In this document: positions 47,697 to 58,860 of the stretch, in pieces
How positions within the stretch are numbered: the first letter of the stretch is position 1
Layout of the letters: every line of letters starts with the position of its first letter
Assembly (NCBI GenBank): GCA_015680685.1
Contig: MNCI01012628.1
Span: 1,082,044 to 1,146,043 of the forward strand
Source: Gnetum montanum
Lineage: Eukaryota; Streptophyta; Gnetopsida; Gnetales; Gnetaceae
Length of the DNA: 64,000 nt
Direction of reading: 5' to 3'
Program-made: the position numbers and the translations under genes
Notes under the pieces: generated by a model
The model's database searches: none
What the model saw: only the letters and a program-made list of their open reading frames with translations
What the model was told of the DNA's origin: nothing

Positions 47697-49504
47697 TGTA
47701 GCGACCGAAAACGTCGATGGCTAGAAACATCAAGAGGTTGTCGATTGGACAATTTTAACCCCAGATCTGTGTGAGGGCCATGCTAGATAAAAATAGAAAT
47801 GTGGCTCCCTAAATAGTCTGGTCGATCAGACAAGGACTTAGTCGATGTAACTTAACCTTTTGTAAACATCGTTTTAAGTGCGAAATACATAAAATCTAAC
47901 TGATGATCAATAAATACAATAATAAAGAAAATGGTGATAAATAGTGATTGTAATGAAGAAATAATAGAGTAAATGGGATGAGAAAATGGACCATCACAAA
48001 GTCACGAGTTCGATTCTCTTCTCTACTTGAAAATGTATAACGAGTTATGCAACGCTGAAGGCACACAGAGTATTCAAGAATGACCGAAACGCTCAAAATA
48101 CCTCAACTATGTTTTCTGAGTACAAGCTTAAAAGCCAACAATGCAAAATTCCAACAAGAAAAAATCTAATGCTAAATGCCAAAGCAAACAATGCCAACCG
48201 CTAAAATTCGTCAACCCTTTGAATTACTAATTTGCCAACCAGATTTGCCAACTCTTTGCACAAATTTGTCAACCCTTTCAACGTTGCTCGTTGGGGTATT
48301 TATTGAGCTAAGGGCACATGAGAAATGAGGCTAGAGTGTCACATGTCCTGGATCCACGAGATGCTAACGTGTCCATACAGCATGAACATGCAAAGCTGAT
48401 CATGAACCAGTCATGCTGCAATTATGCTATCGAAACTGGAGATGCTGGAATCAAGTGTACGAGCAATGCAGACTAGGAATGAGGCACACTGAAGTAGCAT
48501 AGCTATCTGCTACGCTGTGCTATACTATGTAGCGTAGCACATTGACATAGCGTAGTTGCTTGCTACGCTGCACTACACTATGCAACATAGCATAGCATAG
48601 CCATCAGTTTGAAGAGGAAAATCACGTTGAAGTCAACTGCATCTGTTGGAAGCCTTGCCACACGTTAGGTTAACTTTTGCAGCACTTTGTTTGATTTGCA
48701 TCTTTGCTATGCTATGCTACGCTACGTAGTGTAGCATAGCATAGTAGCTAGTTTCATCTGTGACTTGTGCCAAAGTTGCGACCGCTTGCTTGAAGCTTTG
48801 ATTACGCCAACAACTACAACTTTTGCCTTATGTGAAGGGAAGCTTTTGAACTTGTTGAACCTGCATCTGGGATTCCTTTTTCTGCTCTTGAATTGTTTCT
48901 ATGTTGTGCTACACTACATAGCATAGCACAATGTAGCAACCAGTGTATCCTACTTTTTTCTCAATCCGCCACATTCTAGTAAGAAGCTTTTGCTAAAGGA
49001 CTTGAAGTTGAACAAGGGAACTAGTTCTGAAGACTGGAGTGCTTGCTGAGTGCAATTTCTTGATTGGAATCACTTGGTAAGCTAGGCCATTCTGTTTTGC
49101 TTTTGCTATGTTGTGCTACGCTATGTAGCGTAGCACTTTGTGTCACAACAGGTTACACTTGATTGCCTGAGCAACATTCTTCTGAGGCCTACTATGCTAT
49201 GTAGCATAGCAAACTTCTTCACTAGAAAATTTGTCAAATTTTTTTGCACATCCTAAGCACCGTCAACAACTCCAAGTGTGGTTTCTAAGTAAACTGTTAG
49301 CTAGATAAATTGTCCAGGTGGGCAAGCCGAAAAGTCCATCAGGCTTGTCAGCACTAGAGGTAGAAAATTTTCCAAACTGGATAGTCTAAACTCAAATCAT
49401 CCATTTCCTACCAAGTGGTCATAGGGCTACACTTGTGGAAATTCATGCCTTAGTTCCGAGACCCTGATGAAGCAAGAGTGCCTCGAAATTTTTAAGGTGT
49501 TTCA
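47697..49504 (-). repeat. 3' LTR of element E (1808 bp)
   Basis: On the minus strand TGAAACACCTTAAAAATTT to GGTCGCTACA. Both ends match the ends of the F LTR (TGAAACACCGTGAAAA, GTCGTTACA), which defines the borders. AAAGAGGGGCC precedes it as polypurine tract. It holds many copies of GCTACGCTA/TAGCGTAGC palindromes (48500-49210) and a TATA-like AATAAATACCCC near 48290. Confidence 0.8.
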
Positions 49505-50890
49505 TTGGCCCCTCTTTGTCGACGTTTGGAGGATGGACCTGAGAGACGCTGACAAAGAATACGAAACACCACAAAAGACAAGATGCAAACATCGCTCTTC
49601 AGTAATCACCAAGATGTTGCTTAGCTATGCTTAAGAGTATTGCATTGGTTATGCGGGAAAAAGGGAAAGGTTAAGCAAGGGGGGAAGGAGGTTCAGGAAA
49701 CTGGTAAAGAAGAAACTTAGCAGGGTCCCTCGTTGGAATGCTTGTGAGGGAATTGTTTGTGTGTTCATATTTTCTTTTACTGACCTTGAACCTCTCGTCG
49801 GAATGCTTAGAGACAGTGATTGCAAAATAGCTGATGTGCCATTTATTTTAGGCACTTTTTTTTTTTGCACAAGCTTTTTCTCTTTTATGCTTTTCCATTT
49901 TTGCTGTTTTGCTGCCTACATTTGCAAACAACCTTATTGTTGTAGGATAGATGTTTCTTTCCTAGGATGAGTTTCATTACATCCACATGGGGCTTTAACC
50001 TGCCTACAGATGTTTCCCATGCAGTGAGTTGCGTTACGCACCTCATGGACTTTGTAGTTGGGCATATGGAAGGGCTTTACGAGCATCAGGAAAAAAATTT
50101 GTAAAAGAGGTGAGAGTAAGAATTGCGAGTGTAAGTAACAAGGTAAAGGAGTTTAAGGGGGAGGATAGGATGTGCACTCCTAAGCAGCCAAGCTAGTCAG
50201 GACAACCACCTTGGAACGATGTAGTGTCCTGCCGCCATGGTGAAACGCACCTCTGATCGATGCCTCTCTGATACGCATCCTGTAAACACAACAGAGAGCA
50301 AACCAAAAGAAACAATCATGATGCAAAACAAAGGTAAAGGTCTTGCTTGCTTTGGATGTTACTGGAGTTTTGGACGTTGTCGTTGAGACATGCAACGTCC
50401 AGACTAGGGAGGCCAACAGTGAATCTGGTAGCATCAGTGTGAAGGAGCTAACGCCAAGGAGGCTAGGAGTTACTGTGATGTGAGTGCTTAGGAGTCCCCA
50501 CCCAAGGCAAACATTATGCAGTTCAACTATAAGGCGATATGCCTAGCAGTTGAACATCTTTTAGGCTCAAGCGCTGGCAGGGGCTGGAGAATAGCAACAT
50601 TGTGGCTGGGCCACAATAGTGCTAGGACTCTAGTAGAAGCTGCTAACCAGGGAAGCTATTGTCAGGGTGATGAGCCATGGTGGCAGTAGCTCTGAAAGGT
50701 TAGCAAGATGTCAGAAGACATCTCTGGAGGATCAGCAAGATGCTAGGGGTAGTGTCATTGCACATATTCCTGAGGGTGTTTTCTTAGCATCGTGAACTGC
50801 ATTTGGAAACTGCAATGTCCCACCCTACATTGGCACTATGCACATTCACTTGTTTTGTAGTGTCATAGATGCATGTTGGCGACATGCCAC
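49505..50890. other. Unassigned part of element E between LTR and array
   Basis: No recognised domain on either strand. Short frames exist (plus 49761-49970, minus 50180-50434) with intron-like borders around them (TTGTGTTTACAG near 50275 on minus), but nothing supports a protein. This is where a further 3' gene would lie in a Tat element. Confidence 0.4.
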
Positions 50891-50896
50891 GAACCC

Positions 50897-51330
50897 AGTT
50901 TAAGGTCCTAGTAGACCATCTGATGTGCTAACTTAAGATCCCAGTAGACCATGGTGCACTAGTTCAAGGTCCTAGCAGACCGCTGTGCTACTTTAAGGTC
51001 CTAGAAGACTGCTATGCTAGTTTATCATCGTAGTAGATGGTGATAGGCTAGTTTAACGTCATAGCGGATGGTGGATGTGCTAGTTTAAGGTCTTAGCAGA
51101 TTGTGCTTTATCATTTTTATGTCATGGTGGACGATCTGTGCCATTTTATAGTCATAGCGAACTGTCTGTGCCATTTTTTAGTCATAGCGGACTTTCTATG
51201 CTAGTTTTACATCATAGCAGATGTTCTGTGCTAGTTTATAGTCATAGCAGACTTTTGCTTACCTTTGCCAGTTTTACGTCATAGCAGACATTTGCCTACC
51301 CTTACCAGTTTTACGTCATAGCGAACATTT
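50897..51330 (+). repeat. Tandem array left of the E pol
   Basis: Roughly a dozen diverged units of 30-40 bases built on GCTAGTTTAAGGTCCTAGC and AGACC/GGACC. The unit drifts to AGTTTTACGTCATAGCAGAC at the right. It begins directly after the pol stop of E (minus strand). Confidence 0.85.
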
Positions 51331-51349
51331 GTTTATCTTGTTCATGCAT

Positions 51350-52765
51350 CAAATGTAGTATGGCTTGAGGTATAAATGATTTACAGGATTCATGAACTTG
51401 TTTCCATCCATGTCTGCCAGCTTGAAGGCCCTGTTTTCATAGGATTTTGTGACCATAAATGAACCTTCTCAGTTTGCTAAGAATTTGTTCATATGCTCAT
51501 GGACAGCCTTGAGAACGAGGTCCCCCTTTTGTATTGGTCGTTGATGTGGGTTTGCATGATGCTTCTGCCATTGCTTGTCTTGATAATGCTCTATGCAACC
51601 TAGTGTTTGTGCACGCTCCTCCTCTATTAAGTTGAGATCAATGATCCTCAACTAATTGTTCTAGGTTTCGCTCACAACGCTTGACAGGATCATCCATAGA
51701 GTACTTGCAACTTAAGAGGTAACATCGCTTCAGATTCATAAATAAGACTATAAGGTGTCTTACCTATCGCAGTCCTGCATGTCTTCCTATAAGCCCAGAG
51801 CACATAGACGATTTGTTCATGCCATCGTATTTTGCTATTGTTAAGCATTTTCTTGAGCAAGTTGATGATGGACTTGTTCGTAGCTTCTACTTTTCCATTT
51901 GCCTGTGGATAGTATGGCGAGGAGAACGGTTGCCTAATGCCAAGATTGTTGCAAAAGGTTTTTGTTTCCACACTACTAAATTGTGGCCTGTTGTTGATCA
52001 CAATAGTCATGGGAAGCCCAAACTTTATCACGATGTTGTCTAAGATGAAGTGGCAAACCTACTGGGATGTAGTCTTCCTCAAGGGAATAACTCCACCCAC
52101 TTGGTAAAATACTCGGTGGCGGTAATGATGAAGCTATGCCCTACAGAAGACTTAGGCATGATAGGTCCTATGATGTCTAGTCCCCATCATTGGAATGGCC
52201 ACGTGATCTATGTTGGATGCAATTCTGTAGGTGAAACATGTATGAGATTTGCATATCTTTTGCACATATCACAAGTTTTGACTTTGGTTAGACAATCGCA
52301 CTCCATGCGAGGCTAATAGTACCCTAGGCGTCTAATTTTTGTAGCCATGGCCCTAGGTGCTATGTCTCCATCACACAGTCCCTCGTGTACTTCATTAATG
52401 ACCTTCTATACTTGCTCCTCATCTACACATGCTAGCAATATCCCATCGAAGGAGCATTTGCATAGGACATTATCTCCCATGAACACATATTGCTGGGCAC
52501 GCTTGTGGATCGCATCTCTTTGGGCAAATGTCAATCTGCATGGGGGCTCGTAGTGTTGTAGGTAGGCTTTAATGTTGGCATACCACTCCTGGGTATCCAC
52601 AGCATTTACAGAGGCTATGTGTACCACCTGAGTGATAGGCTTCGTACACTCGGTAATCGAAGCTGGCAAACTTGCAAACAGGTGTGTTGGCACATTTAAC
52701 ACTAGGGTGGCCAGGGCATCTGCTATGATATTTTCGTTGCATGGCACATGTTGTACATCCATTGT
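51350..52765 (-). pseudogene. Integrase of element E
   Basis: Minus strand. After a linker (52406-52762, NIIADALATLV and YANIKAYLQHYEPP) come the H2C2 zinc part (HEG..CDGDI and CDMCKRYA), a core with LDIIGPIMP, INNRPQFSS for the second Asp segment and SSPYYPQANGKVEATNK with the catalytic Glu (51690-52031 open). The C-terminal part has KGDLVLKAV and the typical end LADMDGNKFMNPVNHLYLKPYY. Only a few stops. It ends exactly where the tandem array starts. Confidence 0.85.
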
Positions 52766-52771
52766 TGGAAA

Positions 52772-53534
52772 CTATTTGAGCAAATTTTTCACTAGGTTGC
52801 AGTAGGGCTGCAGGTGTGTAGCCTTATAAGCATACACCTCTATGATTTGATTCACAACAAGTTGTGAATCCCTACAAATCACCAGGTGTTGGATGCTTAA
52901 TGCTTGGGCTGTTAAGAGGCCCCTAAGTAATCCTTTGTTCTCTACCATATTGTTTGTACAAAGGAACACAAAACGATAAGCAAAAGGTTGCATTTGCCCA
53001 GAGGGAAACGTAATGACGATAGCTGCACTACCCCCTCGCGTGGTCGAGGTGCCGTCAAAATGCAAAGTAGCTTCAAGATGTAACAAGACAGCGTTGATAG
53101 TGCTAACATGCTCATCAAGGAATTTGGGATCTATGATTGCTCGATCGTCAATGGGTGAGGTCATAAGTTGCATTGCTATAGCTTGACCCTTTGTCGACGA
53201 TTGGCTCACATAATGCAAATCGAATTCCACTGTTATGGCTTTCCACCAGGCTATCATGCTGCTTTCATACAGATTATTTGTGACAACCCAGAGTACATTG
53301 CTCTTTCAAATGATGTTAACTTTACTGTGAAATAGGTAATGCCTCCACTTTCTTTAACGCAAATACTAGGGCAAGGCAGTTTCTCTCCTCCTCATTGTAT
53401 CTTGCCTCATACGCTATCAATGCATGACTTAAATAATACACTGGAATCTCAGAGCTTTCATCTCGTCTCTGACATCAAAGTGCCACAATAGATGTGTCTG
53501 AGGTAGCAAGGTAGATGAAGAAAGGCTTATGCCT
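52772..53534 (-). pseudogene. Dual RNase H of element E (Tat signature)
   Basis: The minus strand first gives the usual Ty3 RNase H in decayed form (53260-53534). After the AIAMQLM linker comes a second RNase H in an open 161-residue frame (52772-53257): LHFDGTSTTRGG with the first Asp, NNMVENKGLLRGL with Glu, and VICRDSQLVVNQI with Asp. This second domain is of archaeal type and is known from Tat elements. It suggests E was a Tat element and not an Athila one. Confidence 0.85.
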
Positions 53535-54840
53535 CTATGGTGGGTAAACAGTTGGGAGGTGTAAAAGCTCTTTCTTCATATCATCAAAGGCTTGTTGGCA
53601 TTGCGTTGTCCATTCGAAGATAACCCCTTTATTTAGTAGATGTTGCATGGGGTGTAACTTGTCAGTCAACTTTGCTATAAACCTTCTGAAGAATTGTACT
53701 CTACCTTGTAACCCATGCAATACCTTAAGGTTTGTAGGTGGTGCTAGATTAACGATGGCCTTGACTTTGTCAGGGTCCACTAGTATTCTAGCCTCTGATA
53801 CTACAAACCCTAACATGTGTCTAGTTCTCACCCCGAAGACACACTTCTTTGGGTTAAGGTGTAAATCATGCATCTGGCAATGCTTTAGAACTACACCTAG
53901 ATCATTGGGATGATCAACGGCCTCTTTGGATTTGACTGCTATGTCATCCACGTAGTCATTCAGCATTTCTAAGATGTAGTCGCTAAAGATATATGTCATG
54001 GCTCGCTGGTAGGTTGCTCCAGCATTCTTGAGCCCAAAGGGCATCATAGTATAACAAAATATCCCCCATGGGGTCATGAAGATTGTTATTAAATGATGCT
54101 CTAGGTTGATGCAAATTTGGTTATAGCCAGAGAAACCGTCCATGAAGAACAACAGAGCATGACCAACCGTAGTGTTGATGAGTTGATCAATACTTGACAA
54201 TGGAAAGTCATCCTTGATCATGGCTTTGTTTAGATCTCGGAAGTCTATACAGATACGTATTCCTCATTTTTTCTTAGAAACCACAACGATGTTTGACACC
54301 CACTCTGAGTAATCAACTGCCCAGATAAAACCAGCCTGATAGAGCTTGGTGATTTCATCCCGTACGACTAGTGAGATCTCTGGTTTAACCTTGTGAGCCT
54401 TCTGCTTAACTACTTTCATCCGCAGATCTAAGATAATGTTGTGTTGTATAAGCCTCGGGTCTAAACTCGGCATGTCGTTGTAAGACCACGTGAATACTTC
54501 AATGTTGTCTTGCAGTACTTTGGATACATCGTTGTGCATCTACGAATCTAGGAGGGAGCTAAGTTTTAATGTTTTTATTTTTCCCCTGGATGTGGTCATA
54601 GGCATTTCGATGAGAGGGTCCTTAGTTACATCTCTAGCCTCTAAATCTAAGGCTTGGACTAGATGTTCAGGCCAGTCTGGGGATGTTTCTAAGGACGCTA
54701 TAGTGTTATCTGCGGATGATTCCCAGTCTATTGACTCTGGGTTTAGTTATCTTGCAAAATCGCTATATGGACCTGTTAATGCTAGAGGTGAAGAAAGATT
54801 GTGATGTGTTTCCATTCTTGCTCAACCTACCACAATGAGA
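53535..54840 (-). pseudogene. Reverse transcriptase of element E
   Basis: Minus strand. The linker and fingers (54264-54539) have FTWSYNDMPSLDP, KPEISLVVRDEI and VDYSEWVSNIVVV. A 228-residue palm/thumb frame (53535-54221) has FMDGFSGYNQICI, MMPFGLKNAGATYQRAM, YVDDIAVKS with an intact catalytic pair, LGFVVSEARI and GLQGRVQFFRRFIAKL. A break between the two frames near 54240 disrupts it (a TGA-like change in the KKKNG region). This is the best preserved enzyme of the window. Upstream of 54840 nothing of protease or gag remains. Confidence 0.9.
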
Positions 54841-54959
54841 TTAAATGCGAAGTCAAGGGATACCTGTTTGCAGCAATAGTGCATATTAAACATTTGTAAA
54901 ATAGCAATGAGATGTGAACAGTTGAAATAACTATAAAATATGATGAGAAATTTGCAACC

Positions 54960-55275
54960 TACCAGTTTAAAGTCATACCAGACTCCCTGGATGCAAAATC
55001 ATAAAGCTACTAGTTTAAGGTCTTTGTGGACCACTAACGGGTTAGATTCGCAAACGAAAAGCATTAGTTTAAGGTCTTTGCGGACCGCTAACATGCTACC
55101 CTAATGAAACTACAAAGTACTGCTTTGAGGTCTTTACGGACCACTAACGAGATCGAAGCTATGTGTTAGAGCTGCTTGTTTAAGGTCTTTGCAGACTGCT
55201 AATGAGATAGAGGCTATGTATTAGAATTTCTAGTTTAAGATCTTTGGGGACCGCGGTATCAGGCAAACAGCTAGT
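54960..55275 (+). repeat. Tandem array right of the E pol, before G
   Basis: Five to six units of about 60 bases with core AGTTTAAGGTCTTTGCGGAC then CGCTAAC. The core is the same as in the left array (50897-51330) and in the same plus-strand orientation, although the intervening pol is on the minus strand. Confidence 0.85.
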
Positions 55276-55417
55276 TTATGGTGGGTAGAGTTTTCAGTCG
55301 GGCCCACCTTCCATAATGCAAATTGTGCCACTACACTATGGGAGAATGCTACGTTGTACAGAACATCCCGCATTAATCAGGGAGAGAGAATGACAAGTTT
55401 CATTTCACCACTTTGGC

Positions 55418-55426
55418 TATAAATAG
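55418..55426 (+). promoter_or_regulatory. TATA box upstream of G
   Basis: TATAAATAGG in the context GGCTATAAATAGGGG, about 140 bases before the ATG at 55559. This is a strong plant-type promoter context. Confidence 0.65.
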
Positions 55427-56281
55427 GGGTTTACCTGCATAAACTCGTCATTTTCACCGTAATAACGTAGAGCCTACATTCAGAGCATAGAGCGATTGTG
55501 TTAAGAAGGAGCAAGGCGATTCAACGTAGCGTCCAAGAAAGAATTGGCAACCAAAACGATGGCTCCCAAGAAAGAATGCAAGCACCTAGCACTCGCCAAG
55601 GTGGATAAAGTGAAGGAGACCTTGGGACGTGTGTCGCAGGAGCACATCACGATGCGAGAGGAGACCCCATCAGCCTAGTAAGTTGCTACGCTATTCTCCT
55701 TTTTTTTTTCTATGCTACAGTTATTGCTTCTACTTTCTCTTTTTTTTTTTGCAATTTTTTTTGTGTAATCTACATTTTCTATTATTATTTTGTTGTAATT
55801 TTGGCCATTACACCACTGCTGTTGTCAATTCGGCCGCGACAAGTATACAGACATTGTACTAAGGTTGCATGTAGTATTGCCTAGACCACCATTGTTGTGG
55901 TTGGCTTGCCGCATAAGCTTAGGTGATTTTAGAAACTCAGCATGCAACTAACGTAGCATACAACCCTTAGGAGGGTTTGGCCATGTGTGTGATTTAACAG
56001 CGTGACACGTGTCTATCACGACGTATTGCACATCGTGTTGTCAAGTAGAAGATTTTTCGAAACTAGTGCAGCGCATTAAATTCTTTCTTGTCAAAAGATT
56101 TGTGTTTAGCTTTTCATTACTACACTAGGCTAATTCTACTACATGATTTCCTTCGTGTTTTTTGCTACACTACATGCATGGAGAGAATCGTGCTACACTA
56201 CCTGCTAACTGCTAATTCTGCTACGCTATATATGAATCCCACTTAAACATGATGCTAACATTTGCCATTATGTTATGCAGG

Positions 56282-56738
56282 ATGGTGCTAAGGCCCATCT
56301 TGATTGTCCTAGAAATCGTAGGGGTCCTGTGCTACTTAAGCGAACTAGTGGCCAATGTTCCTCTGCCTCACGCATGTGTGGGGCAGCAGGCGGTCTAGTT
56401 TTGGAAAGGTGCACAGGACTTCCTGCAATTTCTCCTCCAACACTTTAGTGTGATCATTTGGTCACACTTGTCAAAAGAGGTAGCAGCCATAGTAACAGAA
56501 ACCCTATTGCCTAGGGCAAATTAGGGTATTCTAATATTTTTTACAGATGGAGCAATTAGGAGTGGGTAGGGAGAAGGATCCCATCAATGCCCAAAAATTT
56601 TAAGGCATCTGGCTTGGATCTATGAGATGCCCGAATACAATTTCTACCATCCATACAACACTTTGTTTATTGCCCACCATATGGAAACTTGTTTTCAAAA
56701 CCCACTAAGAACCATTTGCTATGCTGGTGGGTGAGTTC
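56282..56738 (+). pseudogene. FCP1/NIF-like (HAD phosphatase) domain fragment within G
   Basis: One frame from 56282 reads VLRPILIVLEIVGVLCYLSE, then FWKGAQDFLQFLLQHFSVII and WSHLSKEVAAIV. After an apparent short intron (acceptor at 56546) come MEQLGVGREKDP and, in a shifted frame, HLAWIYEMPEYNF, NTLFIAHHMETCFQNP. These blocks fall in the order of an FCP1-homology phosphatase: VLDLNGVLC, RPG..EFL..F..F.V.IWSS, WEQ..C, KDL..IWE, NTLLIDDSP...NP. The DxD nucleophile motif is lost (ExV here), so no phosphatase activity is expected. I infer capture from a host gene. Chance resemblance is the alternative, but the order of blocks argues against it. Confidence 0.55.
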
Positions 56739-58374
56739 TGTAAACATATTCCACTACGCTATGCAATACCTACTAAGCTAGGCAAATGTTAACAGCGTGT
56801 TTTTTGTTACTAGGTTTTTCATCAACAAGAATGGACTTCACAGTGACATGGATGTGTTGGCCTTGGCACAAATGGCATTGCAGGAGTTTTCTTTTGCTAA
56901 GAATATGCACACAGGCCTGATAGGCCAATGCGGGGGTGAGTACAAAACCTACCCAACCTGGTACTCCCAACTCTACAACAAGTGCAAGGAGCTAGATTTG
57001 TTGGATGGGGATTGGGCACCCTTTAACCCGATCACCATTGAAGATGTATTGGTGGATCTTCTGTCATTCCTATCACCATTTAAACCTAGTAAGCTAAACT
57101 GTGAGTTGTTTGCATGTTCGAGTGTTGCTCCTATTTTTATGCTATTTCTTCTTTTATCTAAGTTTTTCGCTTTTTTTATGTATAAACTACTATAGCAGCA
57201 AAGAAGTATGAGGAGGTGACGGTGATCACCTCTGGGCATCATGAGACCAACATCTACTTCAAGTACAGGGAGGTAGATGAGACCCAACGCTGGCTTTGCA
57301 ACGGGGCCCCAGAATCGCTGACCAAACATCTTGAGGACGCTAGACTCATGGACTTGTTCCTGGCTATGAACCCAAGCGTCCCTACTGCTTAGATGCTCAC
57401 CCTAGTCAACTCCTTTTCTGAAAAGGTAGATCATTTCTACACACGTGTGCATGGTGTGCAAGTGATCCTTGAAATCAATGATCAACTGTTCGCGAACCTC
57501 TTCGATATTCCTTCTGATTGTCTTCCTATGGGTGTAAAGACCAAGAAAGAGGTGAACCATCAGGGGGATATTGAGAAGTGGTTAGGGGTGGCGAAAGGAT
57601 GAAAGGGGATCCTTATGGAAAAAGTAAAGCTGAAAGCAGCCAAATACATTTACCCCATCTTCCGTGACCGTGCTTTCCCCAAGCTGCTCTCCCAAGGAAA
57701 GATCATTGAGATTGAGCAAGCTTGGATGATGAGGGAGGTCATGAAAGAGGGGCTCGTTACAACTAGGCTAGGCATCTCTACAAAGGCCTACAAGCTGAAA
57801 TGGTCAAGCCTCATATGAAGCATGAGTCCCGTTTCAATGTGCATCATGCCTTTTACATAGCTTGCTTGCGACGTTTTGCGAAATTCTTGGTGGTCTGTGA
57901 GAATGGAGTTTGGGTTATGCAAGATCATAACCAGATTTCCAAACCATGGATCTGCCAAGTCTTCCAAACCACCCAAGCCCAAGATCCCCCAAAAGCTATT
58001 GGGGAGTTGTTTTCCATGATGACTAAGGATCGGGTGGCCCACAACTTCTGCGACTAGGATAGCGTAGGCGATGTGTCCCCTGCTGCTACAAGTAGCATAT
58101 CATAGGGGAAATGTCTCATCATGGGGACGATGGCCACCAAGTTGCAGTGAAAGAGGTCTCGTCTAACTGAGGAGCCTCCCCGTACGGAAGAAGAAGAAGG
58201 GCAGACACTACAGTTCAAGCTATGTAGGATACAACCCCCCATTGGTAAATGTTTTTGTCTATGCTTGTTTCTCTGCTTATTTGGTTAATGTTTGCTATGC
58301 TATGCTACACTAGATAGTGTAGCATCGGTTTTGAGTTAATATGCTATGGCCTAATGAGAACTTGGTTTGCTATC

Positions 58375-58860
58375 AGAGGAAGAAGAAGAAGAAGAAGGCA
58401 ATGAAGAGGTGTTGGCCCCAAAAATAGGGGTGGCTAATAAAGATGCGGGGGCCCTAGTCACAGAGGAAAGGGCCCCGATCAAGAGAGAAGAAGGAGCCCC
58501 CATCACACAGGAAGGGGGTCCCATCAACAAAGAAAATGCTCTTACTAACGAGAAGGACATTTCAGCCGACAAAGAGGATTCCCCCACTGATGAGGAGGAT
58601 GCTGGCACCTTAAAAAGAAATGCCCCAGTGAATAAAGAGGAAGGTTGTGTCAACCAGGAAGGAACCTCTGTTGATGATCCCTTTACTGATTACATTTTAG
58701 CATTGGAGGAGCAGACGAACAAGGAGGATGCTACCATAGTATTAAGCGAACAAGGAGGGGAACTACAACAAGATGCTAGTGAGTTTGACCGTATATTCGA
58801 TAGTATGTCAATGGGCGATCCCCCCCCCCCTGCTATCACCCCTGAGGGTTTGCTGGGTAG
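58375..58860 (+). pseudogene. Acidic repeat exon of G
   Basis: After CTATCAG comes a run of eight or so Glu codons, then EEVLAPKIGVANKDAG and repeated units of the type APITQEEGAPINKE and DEKDISADKEDSPTDEE. The units are 8-11 residues long, Glu/Asp/Lys-rich with Ala-Pro-Ile or Asn-Lys-Glu cores. It is low complexity and predicted disordered. The open frame is 184 residues long (58367-58921), the longest in G. Confidence 0.65.

Larger units (their letters stand above)
47697..54840 (-). mobile_element. Element E: Tat-lineage Ty3/gypsy retrotransposon lacking gag
   Basis: Minus strand: RT, RNase H, a second RNase H and integrase (54840-51350), then a tandem array, a 1.4-kb stretch, a purine tract and a 3' LTR (49504-47697). 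The dual RNase H is the Tat signature. Gag, protease and a 5' LTR are not found to the right, where the oppositely oriented G lies instead. The LTR end abuts A pol, so E was inserted into A. Confidence 0.8.

Noticed and set aside
49761-49970. Phe/Cys-rich frame of 69 codons as a small secreted protein
   Set aside because: T-rich sequence without start context or conservation that I can see; left as unassigned E sequence.
52050-52553. Plus-strand frames at 52050-52316 and 52347-52553 as genes
   Set aside because: They are antisense shadows of the E integrase and its linker.
55629-55862. 77-residue open frame as a small membrane protein
   Set aside because: It lies mostly in the T-rich first intron of G; the hydrophobic run comes from the polypyrimidine stretches.
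58351-58653. Ser-rich minus-strand frame of 100 codons
   Set aside because: Antisense shadow of the acidic repeat exon of G.
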